From Bradyrhizobium sp. BRP22 (GTDB lineage: Bacteria; Pseudomonadota; Alphaproteobacteria; Rhizobiales; Xanthobacteraceae), in the NCBI RefSeq assembly GCF_020194175.1, contig NZ_JADYVX010000013.1:109279-173278 (forward strand): a stretch of DNA of 64,000 nucleotides, given 5' to 3'. Of the stretch, positions 48,497-58,137 are shown piece after piece. Under the pieces are notes generated by a model. It was given only the letters and a program-made list of their open reading frames with translations, made no database searches and was not told where the DNA came from. How positions within the stretch are numbered: position 1 is the stretch's first letter; every line of letters begins with the position of its first letter. A program made the position numbers and the translations under genes.

Positions 48497-48826
48497 TCAA
48501 TCCCACCAGATCGAGATAAACTTGAGAGCGCTGTCTTGGCTGATATTGCGGATAGTGTGCGTCTGATGTGGCGACATGTAACACAAGGTCGTTTCGCTAA
48601 CCTCACGGACCTGACCGTCGACCTCGAATTCTCCACGACCAGAGATCAGCAACCAAAGTTCGTGCTCCTGATGATCGTGCGGGTCGACCGCATCGCCTGG
48701 AGCGAGCTCCACGACTGAAGCGCCAAATGCCGGACTGAGACCCGCCGGGAGATGCTCCAAAAGGCGCCAAACCAGAACGCCGTATTCGGTTCGCATCAGA
48801 GAATGATCGGCCTGCTTGGTGTACAC
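48497..48826 (-). CDS. Cupin, predicted metal-binding part of a hydrazine synthetase
   Basis: 109 residues, a single cupin barrel. Motif 1 is exact: G44-x5-H50-x-H52-x3-E56-x6-G63 (within DPHDHQEHELWLLISGRGEF). Motif 2 is in PHQTHTIRN with H90 and N94. These residues bind the metal. In Spb40-type proteins the cupin is fused to the MetRS part and carries out the rearrangement that forms the N-N bond; here it stands alone, its TGA one base before the GTG of the MetRS-like gene. It follows the dioxygenase gene by 24 bp. Confidence 0.82.
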   Translation of the reverse strand: MYTKQADHSLMRTEYGVLVWRLLEHLPAGLSPAFGASVVELAPGDAVDPHDHQEHELWLLISGRGEFEVDGQVREVSETTLCYMSPHQTHTIRNISQDSALKFISIWWD

Positions 48827-48850
48827 GTTGGTCTTCCTCAGACGTGGCTA

Positions 48851-49630
48851 TCAGTCGCGATAGAATATGCCATTGGGAAGCTTTAGGTTTTCAAGATCCG
48901 CCACCGCTTCCTCTGGTGGGTTGTAGGCGCGCTTCATGCGGTTGTATTCGGTGCGTGTCGGCCCCCCGGTGGATGCGCGCTGGAACACCAAGTGAATCGC
49001 ACGACGCGACCGATCGCTCTTGTTTGGCAGCGAGTAATGGGGCGCATAATCGTCGAAAATAAAAACATCGCCAGCTTTCAATTGCACCGGCTCCCATGTG
49101 AAGGTCTCGGCGATCTCCGGGTGAATCACGCCACCGGCATCCATCGGAAACACTCCTTCCTTATGGCGAGCTGGCGTGAAGAAAAGCCCACCGTTACCCG
49201 GGTCGGCGTCGTCCACAGCGATGGATGCAATTGCGTGCACCATGCGTTCGGGTATCTTGTGCGGGATATGATAGATGTCCTGATGAGGGCGGTATCCGCC
49301 GCTGTCCGAATACTTGAAGATCAGAAGTTCCTTCAACATCCGTGTCTTCTCATTCAAGAGTCTCTCAACCGCTATACGAATGCGGCCATCGGCCAGGAGC
49401 GCCTCCCGTAGAGGGGCATGGTAGTCTAAGAAGTTCTCGGCCTTGGAGATAATCTTGCGACTGTCACTCGTCTTCTCGAACCACAACATCCACTTGTCGG
49501 AGCTTACATCCCAACGTGCAACTTCCTCAACGTAACGAGAAATCTTGTCGCGCGTGGCTGGATCGAAGAACTGTTCCAATCGAAGATATCCATCCTTATG
49601 CCATTTCGATTGTTGCGCCTCAGTCAGCAT
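48851..49630 (-). CDS. Phytanoyl-CoA-dioxygenase-like (PhyH) Fe(II)/2-oxoglutarate enzyme
   Basis: 259 residues. The iron facial triad is visible: H116 and D118 in YRPHQDIY, and H198 in FDDYAPHYSLPNKSDRSRR, followed by the Arg that binds 2-oxoglutarate. PhyH enzymes of this size hydroxylate or desaturate small molecules in natural-product pathways. It sits between exporter and cupin, all on the same strand with 24-40 bp gaps, so it probably tailors the amino-acid substrate or the N-N product. Confidence 0.85.
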   Translation of the reverse strand: MLTEAQQSKWHKDGYLRLEQFFDPATRDKISRYVEEVARWDVSSDKWMLWFEKTSDSRKIISKAENFLDYHAPLREALLADGRIRIAVERLLNEKTRMLKELLIFKYSDSGGYRPHQDIYHIPHKIPERMVHAIASIAVDDADPGNGGLFFTPARHKEGVFPMDAGGVIHPEIAETFTWEPVQLKAGDVFIFDDYAPHYSLPNKSDRSRRAIHLVFQRASTGGPTRTEYNRMKRAYNPPEEAVADLENLKLPNGIFYRD

Positions 49631-49670
49631 GTGGGAGCTCCTTCGTAAGATGAGACGGATCAGTCGTGCT

Positions 49671-50900
49671 TTACCCGAGGCGGGTTGCTAGTACCGCATT
49701 AAGAGCGGTCGCGCTCAATAGGCTCAGCAACATCACGTCAGGGCCAAATCCACGGACCAACTGCCCTCCGACCATGGGAAAGCCGAAGAGCCCGATGAAG
49801 TATGCGAGCGTAAAGATCTGCGAGGTAGTGGGCACGGAGACGCCGTGCTCGCCGGCAAGATTGACGGCTATCGTGTTCAAGGTTGAGTAGCTTAACCCAT
49901 AGCCGGCGGCAAAGAGGACAGTGGCCGCAATATAGAGTGAGGTGCTGCCACCGTTGAGAAGGAACAGCACCAGAGACGCAGCGGTCAGTAGGATGAGCGT
50001 GAGCGCCAGTCGCCGTAACGGCAGGCTGCCCATGAGGTGAGCGACCGAGAAGCGTAGTACCACGCTCGTAGCAGTAAAAACGAGAAAGAACAGATCGGCA
50101 TTCAAGTGACGTGATGCGGAATAGGCGCTCTGATATGTGGACAGCCCCGCAAACATGCAGGCTGAAATCGCAATCATGGCGATGGGGAGTGCTGTGCACT
50201 TCTGAAGCAGTGTCGTAGTCGCGCCCAGTGTAATTTCGATATCCGGCATAGCCAGTGCCGATAGCCTCGAAATCGCGCGTCTTGTAAGGTCTACGCAGGC
50301 GGCTGCGATCACGCACGCAATCGCAAGCACTGCATAGATCGTGGCCAGCGAACCAGTATATTTTGCGAGCAAGTGACCAAGTGGAGCCGCGAGGCCGAGC
50401 CCAGCCATTTGTGATCCGGATAAGACCGTCAAATACTGAATACGTGCTGAGGGCCGTAGATGGCGGATGATCTGCAGCGGTGCCAGAATGAAGAACACCG
50501 ACCAAGCAGCGCCCACCAATAGTCCCCCACCGTACGCCGCTCGCGTATCGAGGGCAGCGCCGGCAAAGGCCAGCATGGCTAACGCCATAAATAGCGAGGC
50601 GAGAGTCAACGTGGGTAATAGGCCTATCTGCTTTGCCAGCCAACCTGCCAAGCAACAGGAAACGAGAGTGGCCGCCATGCCGCTGGAAATAATAAGACCG
50701 GCGGCTCGACTATCCGTTCCGAGCGCATGCATGTAGTCCGGCAATAGAAAGCTAGTGCCGTAAGCTGCTGCAATGACAATGGAGGCAATCAAAAATGGTG
50801 CAAAGGCGCGGTAGTCGAGCGTGCCTGAAAGCCGGTCGGGGGCGTTAGCCGTTCCATCCGCAATCCGGCCCCGCAGCGGTGAGGTCGAGCCCCCGTTCAT
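49671..50900 (-). CDS. MFS transporter, predicted exporter of the operon's product
   Basis: 409 residues, about 12 hydrophobic segments beginning with APFLIASIVIAAAYGTSFLL. Its ATG overlaps the N-hydroxylase stop (ATGA), so the two are translationally coupled. It is YfcJ/arabinose-efflux-like in general appearance; no substrate can be read. Position within a biosynthetic operon suggests export of, or self-protection from, the end product. Confidence 0.85.
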   Translation of the reverse strand: MNGGSTSPLRGRIADGTANAPDRLSGTLDYRAFAPFLIASIVIAAAYGTSFLLPDYMHALGTDSRAAGLIISSGMAATLVSCCLAGWLAKQIGLLPTLTLASLFMALAMLAFAGAALDTRAAYGGGLLVGAAWSVFFILAPLQIIRHLRPSARIQYLTVLSGSQMAGLGLAAPLGHLLAKYTGSLATIYAVLAIACVIAAACVDLTRRAISRLSALAMPDIEITLGATTTLLQKCTALPIAMIAISACMFAGLSTYQSAYSASRHLNADLFFLVFTATSVVLRFSVAHLMGSLPLRRLALTLILLTAASLVLFLLNGGSTSLYIAATVLFAAGYGLSYSTLNTIAVNLAGEHGVSVPTTSQIFTLAYFIGLFGFPMVGGQLVRGFGPDVMLLSLLSATALNAVLATRLG

Positions 50901-52429
50901 GTGCTACCCAATACCTGTCGGGTTGATGGCCTCGCAACCACACCGGCTTCTCGTTCAGACGTGTCCGAAGGTGCGCAAACCTCAATCATCTGTCTGGCGG
51001 ATGTATTCAAATAGAACGGTCGGCCGAGGAGGCTATCAATAATCTGGCTGTTGCGGTACGCGACCAAAGATAGATTGGCGCTCTGCAATCCGTGCTGCAC
51101 GCGGCTTTGATTTTGGAGATAAATTGGTCCTGGCATGTGCCGACTGAAGCGTACTGCGTAGTCCGGGCCGAGTACGGGCAGGCCGTCTTCCATACACGCG
51201 CCCTCGAGGAGGGCCTGCAAGAAGGGCGGCGTACGTGGCTGGAAACCTGTAGCAAGCACTATACGATCGACGAGGATGCAGCTATTTCGCTGCGTTGCGA
51301 TCTCATCTAGATCTACTCGCCAGCGCTTGTTGTGGGACGTGATGTCTTTCACGACTACGCTGGACAACACACGAAAACGGTCGGCCAGCGTGCCATCCAC
51401 GCTGCGTTCGTATAGCATTTCATATAGGCGGCTGCACAAGTCGACGGAAATACCATCGCTCGTAAGCATCTCGCCCTCGACTATGTCGCGGCGTTGCTGA
51501 AGCGGTAGAGCGTGAAAGCGACGGCTATACGCGGGCGTGTAAGCCTCATTCACGAAGCTGTTGTCGTCGATGGCAAACAAGTTCGAACGCGACGTTGCCC
51601 ACGTGATCTGGGTGGATACAGAACGAGTAAGAATGTCCTCGATAATCTCAGCCCCGCTCTGACCACCTCCCACAACGAGCACATGCTCGGCTGCGCACGG
51701 TAGCTGCCGCTCGAGATAATCGGCTGCATGGTAGACAGTGCCACATAGCAATGATCTGGCACAGGCGGGGATCTTGGGCTCTACGCCAACACCAACAACA
51801 ACAGCGCGCGCCATGTATGTGGTTGTATTCGTGCTGATGCGGTAGCCATCCCTAAATGGAATAACATCCTTGACGTCCTCGGAGAAGCGGAGCGTATTGA
51901 GTCGCCCTGCGACCCACCGGTAATACTCAATGAACTCCCGCCGGGACGTTGAAGCATTGCGCTTGTTGACAAAGCTGTAGAGCCGACCATGCAGTGCCAA
52001 ATAGTTGAGGAATGAATATGGGCTAGTAGGATCGACCAGGGTCACGCAATCCTTGAGCGGCGACACCTGTAGGCGACTGTTCGGCAGCGCAAGGCCTGGA
52101 TGCCAGAAAAGTGCGTCTCGCTTTTCCAGGAAAAGTGCGCGGAGCGGAGTAGGTTCAATAAGCGCTGCAAGACTGAGGTTAAATGGGCCGATCCCAATTC
52201 CGATGACATCCAGCATTTCCACAGAAGTCTCTTTGAGCTCGTGTAAGTTCTTGTCGTTGGCGGTCGTGTAAATTCTGTCCGGGTCCTTCGCTTCATTGCT
52301 GAAGTGTGACTTGGGATGGGCAGCGGCTTGGCCTATAGCCGCGGGAGGCGTTGTGAATTGCGCATCTGCAATGGCCAAGTCTTGCACGCCGTCTGTTGAA
52401 ACCGGCAACAGTCTCATCCGTGTGCACAC
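50897..52429 (-). CDS. Amino-acid N-hydroxylase (lysine N6-/ornithine N5-monooxygenase family)
   Basis: 510 residues from GTG 52429; ATG 52417 and ATG 52216 are alternative starts, and the last gives 439 residues, the family's usual length, beginning right before the FAD motif. Seen: GIGIGPFNLSLA (FAD loop), LEKRDALFWHPGL, LKDCVTLVDPTSPYSFLNYL (substrate side), VLVVGGGQSGAEII (NADPH loop) and VLATGFQPRTPP. Such flavoenzymes hydroxylate the side-chain amine of lysine or ornithine, classically for siderophores. No siderophore synthetase or NRPS is present; instead cupin and MetRS-like genes follow, so the hydroxylamine is probably the nucleophile for N-N bond formation. First gene of the operon, behind a NifA/sigma54-type promoter. 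Confidence 0.88.
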   Translation of the reverse strand: MCTRMRLLPVSTDGVQDLAIADAQFTTPPAAIGQAAAHPKSHFSNEAKDPDRIYTTANDKNLHELKETSVEMLDVIGIGIGPFNLSLAALIEPTPLRALFLEKRDALFWHPGLALPNSRLQVSPLKDCVTLVDPTSPYSFLNYLALHGRLYSFVNKRNASTSRREFIEYYRWVAGRLNTLRFSEDVKDVIPFRDGYRISTNTTTYMARAVVVGVGVEPKIPACARSLLCGTVYHAADYLERQLPCAAEHVLVVGGGQSGAEIIEDILTRSVSTQITWATSRSNLFAIDDNSFVNEAYTPAYSRRFHALPLQQRRDIVEGEMLTSDGISVDLCSRLYEMLYERSVDGTLADRFRVLSSVVVKDITSHNKRWRVDLDEIATQRNSCILVDRIVLATGFQPRTPPFLQALLEGACMEDGLPVLGPDYAVRFSRHMPGPIYLQNQSRVQHGLQSANLSLVAYRNSQIIDSLLGRPFYLNTSARQMIEVCAPSDTSEREAGVVARPSTRQVLGST

Positions 52430-52485
52430 TAAAGTCCGGCTGCAACCATCTTCACCTACCCCATCCGGTGGTCTCTCTGCTCATT

Positions 52486-52601
52486 AGCAACTGCCGTGCC
52501 ACCCACAAAATCTCGACTGCGCCTTGTTGGACGACAAGAACCTGCCCACCTGCAGCATTTCGTGCGGAGTTGCCCCGGCAGCTCCTGTCGGATTTGCGAC
52601 A
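52486..52601 (-). promoter_or_regulatory. NifA/sigma54 promoter of the N-hydroxylase operon
   Basis: Read on the minus strand: TGGCACGGCAGTTGCT (52501 to 52486), a full-consensus -24/-12 element with GG at 52500-52499 and GC at 52488-52487. Upstream, TGT-N10-ACA spans 52586-52601, centred about 119 bp before the expected start near 52475. This is the standard arrangement for NifA-activated nif/fix genes. The first gene can start 46 bp downstream. Confidence 0.8.
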
Positions 52602-53301
52602 TTGGGACATACACATACGGAATACGGAGTGCACGGATCCATGGCTGAAAACCAACACATGGTGAATGCTAAGTCTACGCCGACAATGCTCATCATGATC
52701 TTTCCACACATTGCCAGCCCTTCAGGCCTCGCGGCCCGCTCGTCTGTGGTCGCACCAGGCGAGTTGCGTCGCAGTATGCGGGCGACAGAGATCTTCGGCT
52801 CTGCAATGTTGGCAGTGTCTCAGGCTGTGGCGGTGGACAGTTCCGCTTTGGACGATTGCGGTGGCCTCTTTGGGAGGTGGAAACGAACTCCTTGTTCTCG
52901 GCAAAACGGTTCGGAGCGGCCGCGCTTTGCGCCCACCTGCACATGGTGGTTCACTGTAAAGGCCGGTTGCTGTCTCCCGCTATTCGGTCCTGGTTCTGGT
53001 CCGTGCGCCGTCCCCGAGCGACTGACGGGTTTTGCGGCAGGCCCGCGCTCCGATCCTCCACCACTCTCCTCAGGCAACGTGGGTTGCAACTGATCGAGCT
53101 GCTGCTCAAAGCTCGCTTAGGCTCGCGCCGTGCGCCTGTTGCCCTACCGACACGAGATATTCTGCTGCGTGAAGCCTGGCGCAAGCGGGGTTAAACTGCC
53201 GAGGATTGGACTGCGCACTATCATACCGATCTCGATTTGAAAGTATATGCTCCGGAAGCCGGTCACGTTCTATCTCTTACGCTCAGCCGGACCAACGTCC
53301 G
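52602..53301. other. Stretch between the NifA-type promoter and the tts box
   Basis: No confident gene. A 75-codon minus frame (52711-52484) overlaps the promoter itself, and two further short minus frames (53184-52951, 53089-52820) lie between the tts box and the promoter; none has a family I recognise. Confidence 0.4.
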
Positions 53302-53333
53302 CGTCTCGGCAAGCCAGCTTTCGAGAAGCTGAC
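53302..53333 (-). promoter_or_regulatory. tts box reading toward the N-hydroxylase operon
   Basis: On the minus strand: GTCAGCTTCTCGAAAGCT, then GGCTTGCCGAGACG. The 18-base core is identical to the consensus; the downstream CC and CTA positions fit poorly. It lies about 870 bp before the N-hydroxylase start, without a clear gene in between. Confidence 0.7.
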
Positions 53334-53422
53334 CAGTCAGGAAAAGCACGTCCACACGCCCCTATTTCCTCGCACGCCCGCTCGGCTGCCGAGGAGCCGA
53401 CCGGCCAAACCGCGGACACCAA

Positions 53423-53900
53423 GTGCATCTTCAAGCTCCTCAAGAAAGCTGGGTGCCGCCAATATGGGGCCAAGGACCGATCTACACAGTCATCTTTCTT
53501 TGTGCGGCGGACGCCTGGCGCAAGACGCACCTTGCGGGCGCTCTTTGGCGCGAAGCAATCCTAGCCGGGCATTCCGTGCAGTTCGTCGCAGCCCCGACTA
53601 TCGTTGCGCAGCTCGCCAAAGGACGCAGCGAGCGCCGGCTCGAGGAGCGGCTTGCGCAATTTGGCAAACCGAAGCTCCTGATTACTGATGAACTCGGCTA
53701 TCTGCCCTTTGAGCCCAATGCACCGCATCTGTACTTCCAGCTCGTCAGCCGGTGTTACGAGAGGGGTGCGATCCGGCTTACTAGCAACCGCAGCATCGTC
53801 GAGTGGGATTCGGTCTTCCGCGATCCTGTGGTCGTCACCGCGATCCGTTCGCCTGTTACACCACGGCGACGTGATCACAATCCGCGGCGCTTGATAGATG
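53423..53900 (+). pseudogene. IS21 IstB-like ATPase remnant
   Basis: WRKTHLAGALWREAILAGHS (degraded Walker A region), LEERLAQFGKPKLLITDEL (Walker B) and GYLPFEPNAPHLYFQLVSR are typical IstB segments. The N-terminal part is missing or frameshifted and the C-terminus is altered. No IstA precedes it here; an IstA-like fragment lies at 61.4 kb. Confidence 0.75.
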
Positions 53901-54200
53901 CTGGCGAACAGGCGAGCACCCTACGCACTACCCTATGAAGCCGCTCTATAGGGGAGGCGTTGAAATGCCTCAAAGAAGGCAGCCCTAACGCGGGGTTTGA
54001 GCGTCAGCACTGGACTCATTGCATTAATGAGGATGAAAGCATCGTTACAGTTGCAATCAACTTTTCGTTAAGGTCGGCGGGGTTGAGCGCCGCATGCCAG
54101 GAGAGGGGCCGCACTATGACCAACCAGGTGCCCGCCGTCCTTGATGCGCTCGAGGACCTCCAGAAATGCAGCTCTGACGCCGGACTCCGGTGCACAGCCG

Positions 54201-55075
54201 ATGCTTGACCGGCCTATTAAGGTGCGTGCTCCTACGCGGTCCTTTGTCAAAAATGCGATTCTCGCCAGTCTTCCTCTACAAGACCTCGCGGCAATAGGGA
54301 GTTCCTTCAGTTGATCGTTTCGAGAGAACGCATGATCCTGGAGGAGCCAAAAAGGCAGCTTGATTACGTCTACTTTATCGAGTCGGGCCTCGTCTCGCTG
54401 AGGATTGTCGCGGCCGAAAGCGCCGTTGAAACCGCGGTAATAGGTTATCGGGGGTGCGGTCGGTGCTTCGCTCTTAGTGGTAGGGCATATTTCGACGCAT
54501 CAATCTGTTGTGCTCCTGCCCGGAAGCGCGCACAGGATCCGTGTCAAGGATTTGCGTCGCCTGACCAAGGAGCGTCCTGAAATCCGAGAACATATCTTTT
54601 TCGGTACGTTCAAGCGCTGACTTTGCATTGCGCGCAGACGGGATTGTGCGGCGTTCGGCACGATTGCGAACAGCGCCTCGCGAGCTGGCTCTGCTTGGCG
54701 AGTGATGCTCTGGGCGCTCAAGTGCTTCCAGTCACCCATGACTATCTTTCGTTCGCCTTAGGACTGCGCCGCGCTAGCGTAACCGAGGCGCTGATCCGAT
54801 TCGAAGAACGAGAGTTGATTCGCAAGATGCGTGGCGTCTTGGAGATCGATGAACGCATGGGCCTCGAGCGAAAGGCATGTAGTTGTTACAAGCTTCTTTC
54901 AGGCGCTTATGCCTTGTCCGAACATAAAAGAGCGGCGGTTAGCAACATCGTCAGCCGTCCTGGGAGCTCTTCACTCATTCCGCAGACCAGTTGTCGACGG
55001 AAGTGTTGTCGCCCGTTTCGCATGGAGCTGCGCAGACAGATGCTTATGGGAACCATAATGTCGAAAATCACCTAA
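54201..55075 (+). pseudogene. Crp/Fnr-family regulator, broken
   Basis: ATG 54201 opens SFVKNAILASLPLQDLAAIG and stops at once. The cyclic-nucleotide-binding-like domain continues in another frame (MILEEPKRQLDYVYFIESGL), then a third frame from about 54623 holds EQRLASWLCLASDALGA and the helix-turn-helix (LGLRRASVTEALIRFEEREL). The product would be a Crp-like regulator of about 230 residues. At least two frame changes and a degenerate 3' end. Confidence 0.75.
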
Positions 55076-55516
55076 CCGGTATGAGGTCCCGCGTCCACCG
55101 GGATCGGCTGGCGCGCGGATAGCGGGTCGGCATGCAGCCTTGGCGCAAGACCCTCGATAGCTGTTAGGATATCAAGCTGGGCGGTGCGGAGAAGATCCCC
55201 GATGACGATTGCCTCAGCGGCAGTCCGATCACTGCGGCGAACGCCGAGACCGCGGAAGGTCACGACCGTTTGCGGCACGTCGAGCGGAATGAAGACGTTA
55301 TTGGCGGGATCCTGACTGGCGGTGCTGCCGAAGCCATATTCCAATCGCAATCAGCAGCACGGTCGAACGCTGTACGAACCAGATCTCGATGCCGCTGGGC
55401 GAGACCGGGCGCTGGATCATAGTTGCAGCTTGCGACGGGCGCGACGTGAGCATCGTTCCCAGCGCGAGCGCGCTGCCGCCGATCGGGACCGAATGCCGTG
55501 GGCGTGAATAGGTCAT
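55072..55516 (-). pseudogene. M16 peptidase-like gene, truncated (second of a pair)
   Basis: ATG 55516 starts a signal-like N-terminus (GGSALALGTMLTSRPSQA) and the beginning of an M16 domain (MIQRPVSPSGIEIWFVQ). The frame changes near 55340, where GFGSTASQDPAN follows, and after an internal deletion VPQTVVTFRGLGVRRSD appears near the 3' end. It lacks most of the usual 450 residues. Confidence 0.6.
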
Positions 55517-56971
55517 GGCGCTTCTGCTTGCGTTTGGGCGCAACATCCTTGATCAAGTAGCCGGTCACCGAACGTTTCTTGTCGAGCCAGTTTTGCGCGG
55601 CCTCGCTGACCTGCTCGGCGGGACGCCGCGGATGCGGTCGGGCCAGTTCTTGATATCGCCCATGCTGAGCCCCGTGGTGAGCGCACGGCCATACTGGAAT
55701 GGAAGCGTTAGCTCGTCGTCGCCCACGTAGATCGCGTTCGCGATCAATTGGGTCTTGACCCGCTCAAGGTCCTCGGCGCGCGGCGGGTTCTGTGCGATAT
55801 CGGCAATGACCTTGTCGATTGCTTCCTCGATCTGCGCGAAGTCGGCGCCGGGCTTTGGCGATGCGGAGATGATGGACTGCGAGGGGTCGAGCGCGGTGCC
55901 CTCATAATAGACGCCGGTCGAGATCGCGAGTTGGCAATGGATCACCAGCGAGCGGTACAGATAGGAATTGGCGTCGCCGCCCATCAGTTGCGCGAGCACG
56001 CCGAGCGCGGGGCTCTCGCCCACTGCCGCGGTGGCGGCCGACGGAACGATAATAGCGGCGCAAGGTCGGCTGCGCGACGCGCCGATCGGCTATGGTCACC
56101 TTGCGCGGCGCCGCCGGCGTAGGCTCCTGCGGTCGCAGCCGTTTTGCAGGGGTCGAGGGCTGCGCGGGGATGTGGGCGAAACTCTTTTCCACCATCGGGC
56201 GGATCTCATCGGCGTCGACGTCGCCGGCGATGATCAGGATGGCGTTGTTCGGCGCATAGAAGCGCTTGTAGAAGGCGAGAGCGTCCTCGCGATCGAGCTT
56301 TTTGATTTCCTGGTGCCAGCCAATCACCGGACGGCCATAGGGATGGTTGAGGTAGAGCGCGGCCATGATCTGCTCGGTGAGCCGCGCATCTGGATTGTTA
56401 GCGACGCTCATATTCGATTCCTTGAGCACGACATCGCGCTCGGACAGCACGTCCTCGTGTCTGAAAATGAGGCCAGTCATGCGGTCGGCCTCGAATTCCA
56501 TTATGTTGCCGAGCTGCTCGCGCGGCACGTGCTGGAAATAGCCGGTGTAGTCGTGCGAGGTGAAGGCGTTATCGTAACCGTCGCCACGCACCACGGTCTC
56601 GGAGAACTCGCCGGCCGGGTGCTTGGCGGTTCCCTTGAACATCAGGTGTTCGAGGAAGTGCGCCAATCCCGATTTGCCGGGGGTCTCGTCGGCGGAGCCG
56701 ACCTTGTACCAGATCATCTGTGTTACGGCTGCGGTGCGGTGATCGAGGATCACCACAACCTGCAGGCCGTTCTGAAGCGTAAAGCTTGCAGCGCGTTCGC
56801 GGGCGACTGCGATCTCGGCAAGCACGCTCCCGTTCCAGCAACGTGCCGCAGGCTAGCATAGCTGCTATTATCCACTTTCTCATCGACCGCCAGGGCGGTG
56901 CGCGTCATCAAGGCCAGGGCAACACTGGCCGCGCCTAGCACCCGGGTCGTCACGGAGCTCGAATTCTTCAT
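55514..56971 (-). pseudogene. M16 (insulinase-type) zinc peptidase, frameshifted
   Basis: ATG 56971 starts a signal peptide (VLGAASVALALMTRTALA). One frame over, FTLQNGLQVVVILDHRT and the inverted zinc motif HFLEH (in GLAHFLEHLMFKGT) follow, then DVVLKESNMSV and the C-terminal subdomain in a third frame (MGGDANSYLYRSLVIH, LERVKTQLIANAIYVG). It is a periplasmic zinc protease in origin, usually paired with a second M16 gene as here. At least two frame changes. Confidence 0.75.
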
Positions 56972-57759
56972 CGCATTGCCTTTAGTCACATAGAGATCCA
57001 CATGCTGTAGCTGACGATCCCGACAAAGCAGGGAGCCTCACGCCGTCGGCAAGCAGCGGAGCAAAAGCCAGGCCAGTCGCCTGAAGTTTCGGCGCAGGGA
57101 CCGCGGCGCGGGCAACTGGACGCAAAACGAAGCGCAGCGCGCGCTTTCTCTTCGACAGCCAACCCGCGTCTGTTTGGTATCCGCCAACATGTTGCGAGCA
57201 CGACATTGCCCAGGAGCGCGCAGGGCAACTCGCCGCTTGCCTGAATTCTGCAATGCCACATGCCGGGTCGGCCTTGATCTCGCGCCAGAGGCACTCTCCG
57301 CCATTCGTGGCCGCGCGGGCGCTCGCCAGGAAGCACATAAAGTTTGTCGCAGCGCCGCTGCACCGGCAACACCCGCTGACGTGTTTGCGCGCAAAACACG
57401 AATTTTCGGGCACAGAATAGCCCCGCGGCACAGAAGCCGTTGCGGAGTCGGGGTGACGGGGTGGAGGTCCGGCTGGCAGGAGTGATGCTCAGGCATCGCT
57501 CATCGGGCCATAGCCGAAGGTCCCACAGGGCGGTTTCCCTCTAAGGCTCAGGAATGGCCCGTAGTTCGTCGAAGCTGTCTTTCCGCTGATCCGGGATCGG
57601 CGGCATCTCGAGGAGGGTCCGTTGGCCGGTGGCAGCTATCACTGAACAACTGAAGCTTGTACGCGTCTTGTAGACGCCCCGCGAGATGCAAGCGCACGAA
57701 GCGTACACTTGGTTCTCACGGCCCGTCTCGCCGACTGTTGCGCCATACCCTCCTTCGAC

Positions 57760-57960
57760 CGACTACACCTCCGACGATCTCAGGCCCGCCAAGATCATTT
57801 TGGTTGCGACCGGAGCCTGTAGTCTTCCTGCTTTACAAGCTGCGCCCAGACGATCCGCGCCATCTTGTTGGCGAGCGCGACGGCTACCAGCATGCGCGGC
57901 TTGCGATCCGGGATCTGTTCGAGCCACGAACCCCCTTGGCGCGCCGCGTTTGCGCGTCTG
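57760..57960 (-). pseudogene. IS110-type transposase, C-terminal fragment
   Basis: The minus strand encodes VAVALANKMARIVWAQLVKQ, the C-terminal end of IS110-family transposases, similar to the end of the copy at 60.0-61.1 kb. The rest of the element is gone. Confidence 0.5.
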
Positions 57961-58047
57961 AAGGACGACCGCGCTGCGGCGGCGTGGCTCCCGGCCAGCC
58001 AGACCTTTTACCGGGTGGGCGCGCGGCCGATCGAGGCTGCCAGTAAG

Positions 58048-58137
58048 TCAGTGAATTGAGAGGATCGCAATCGCCGCCATGATCGCCGAGGCGATGCCGG
58101 CCGCGACGACGAGCGCGGTAAACAGACGGTCCTGCAT
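58048..58137 (-). CDS. 29-residue hydrophobic peptide
   Basis: ATG 58137 to TGA 58048, with AGGAG nine bases upstream. After MQDRLF the rest is a single membrane-spanning helix rich in Ala and Ile (ALVVAAGIASAIMAAIAILS). It could be a small inner-membrane protein. No neighbour explains it; chance is possible. Confidence 0.35.
   Translation of the reverse strand: MQDRLFTALVVAAGIASAIMAAIAILSIH

Noticed and set aside
50897..52429. Siderophore biosynthesis as the role of the N-hydroxylase
   Set aside because: No NRPS, IucA/C-type synthetase or acyltransferase is in the operon; the cupin and MetRS-like partners point to N-N bond formation instead.
52484..52711. 75-codon cysteine-rich minus frame before the N-hydroxylase
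   Set aside because: It overlaps the NifA/sigma54 promoter and would begin upstream of the predicted transcription start; no family match.
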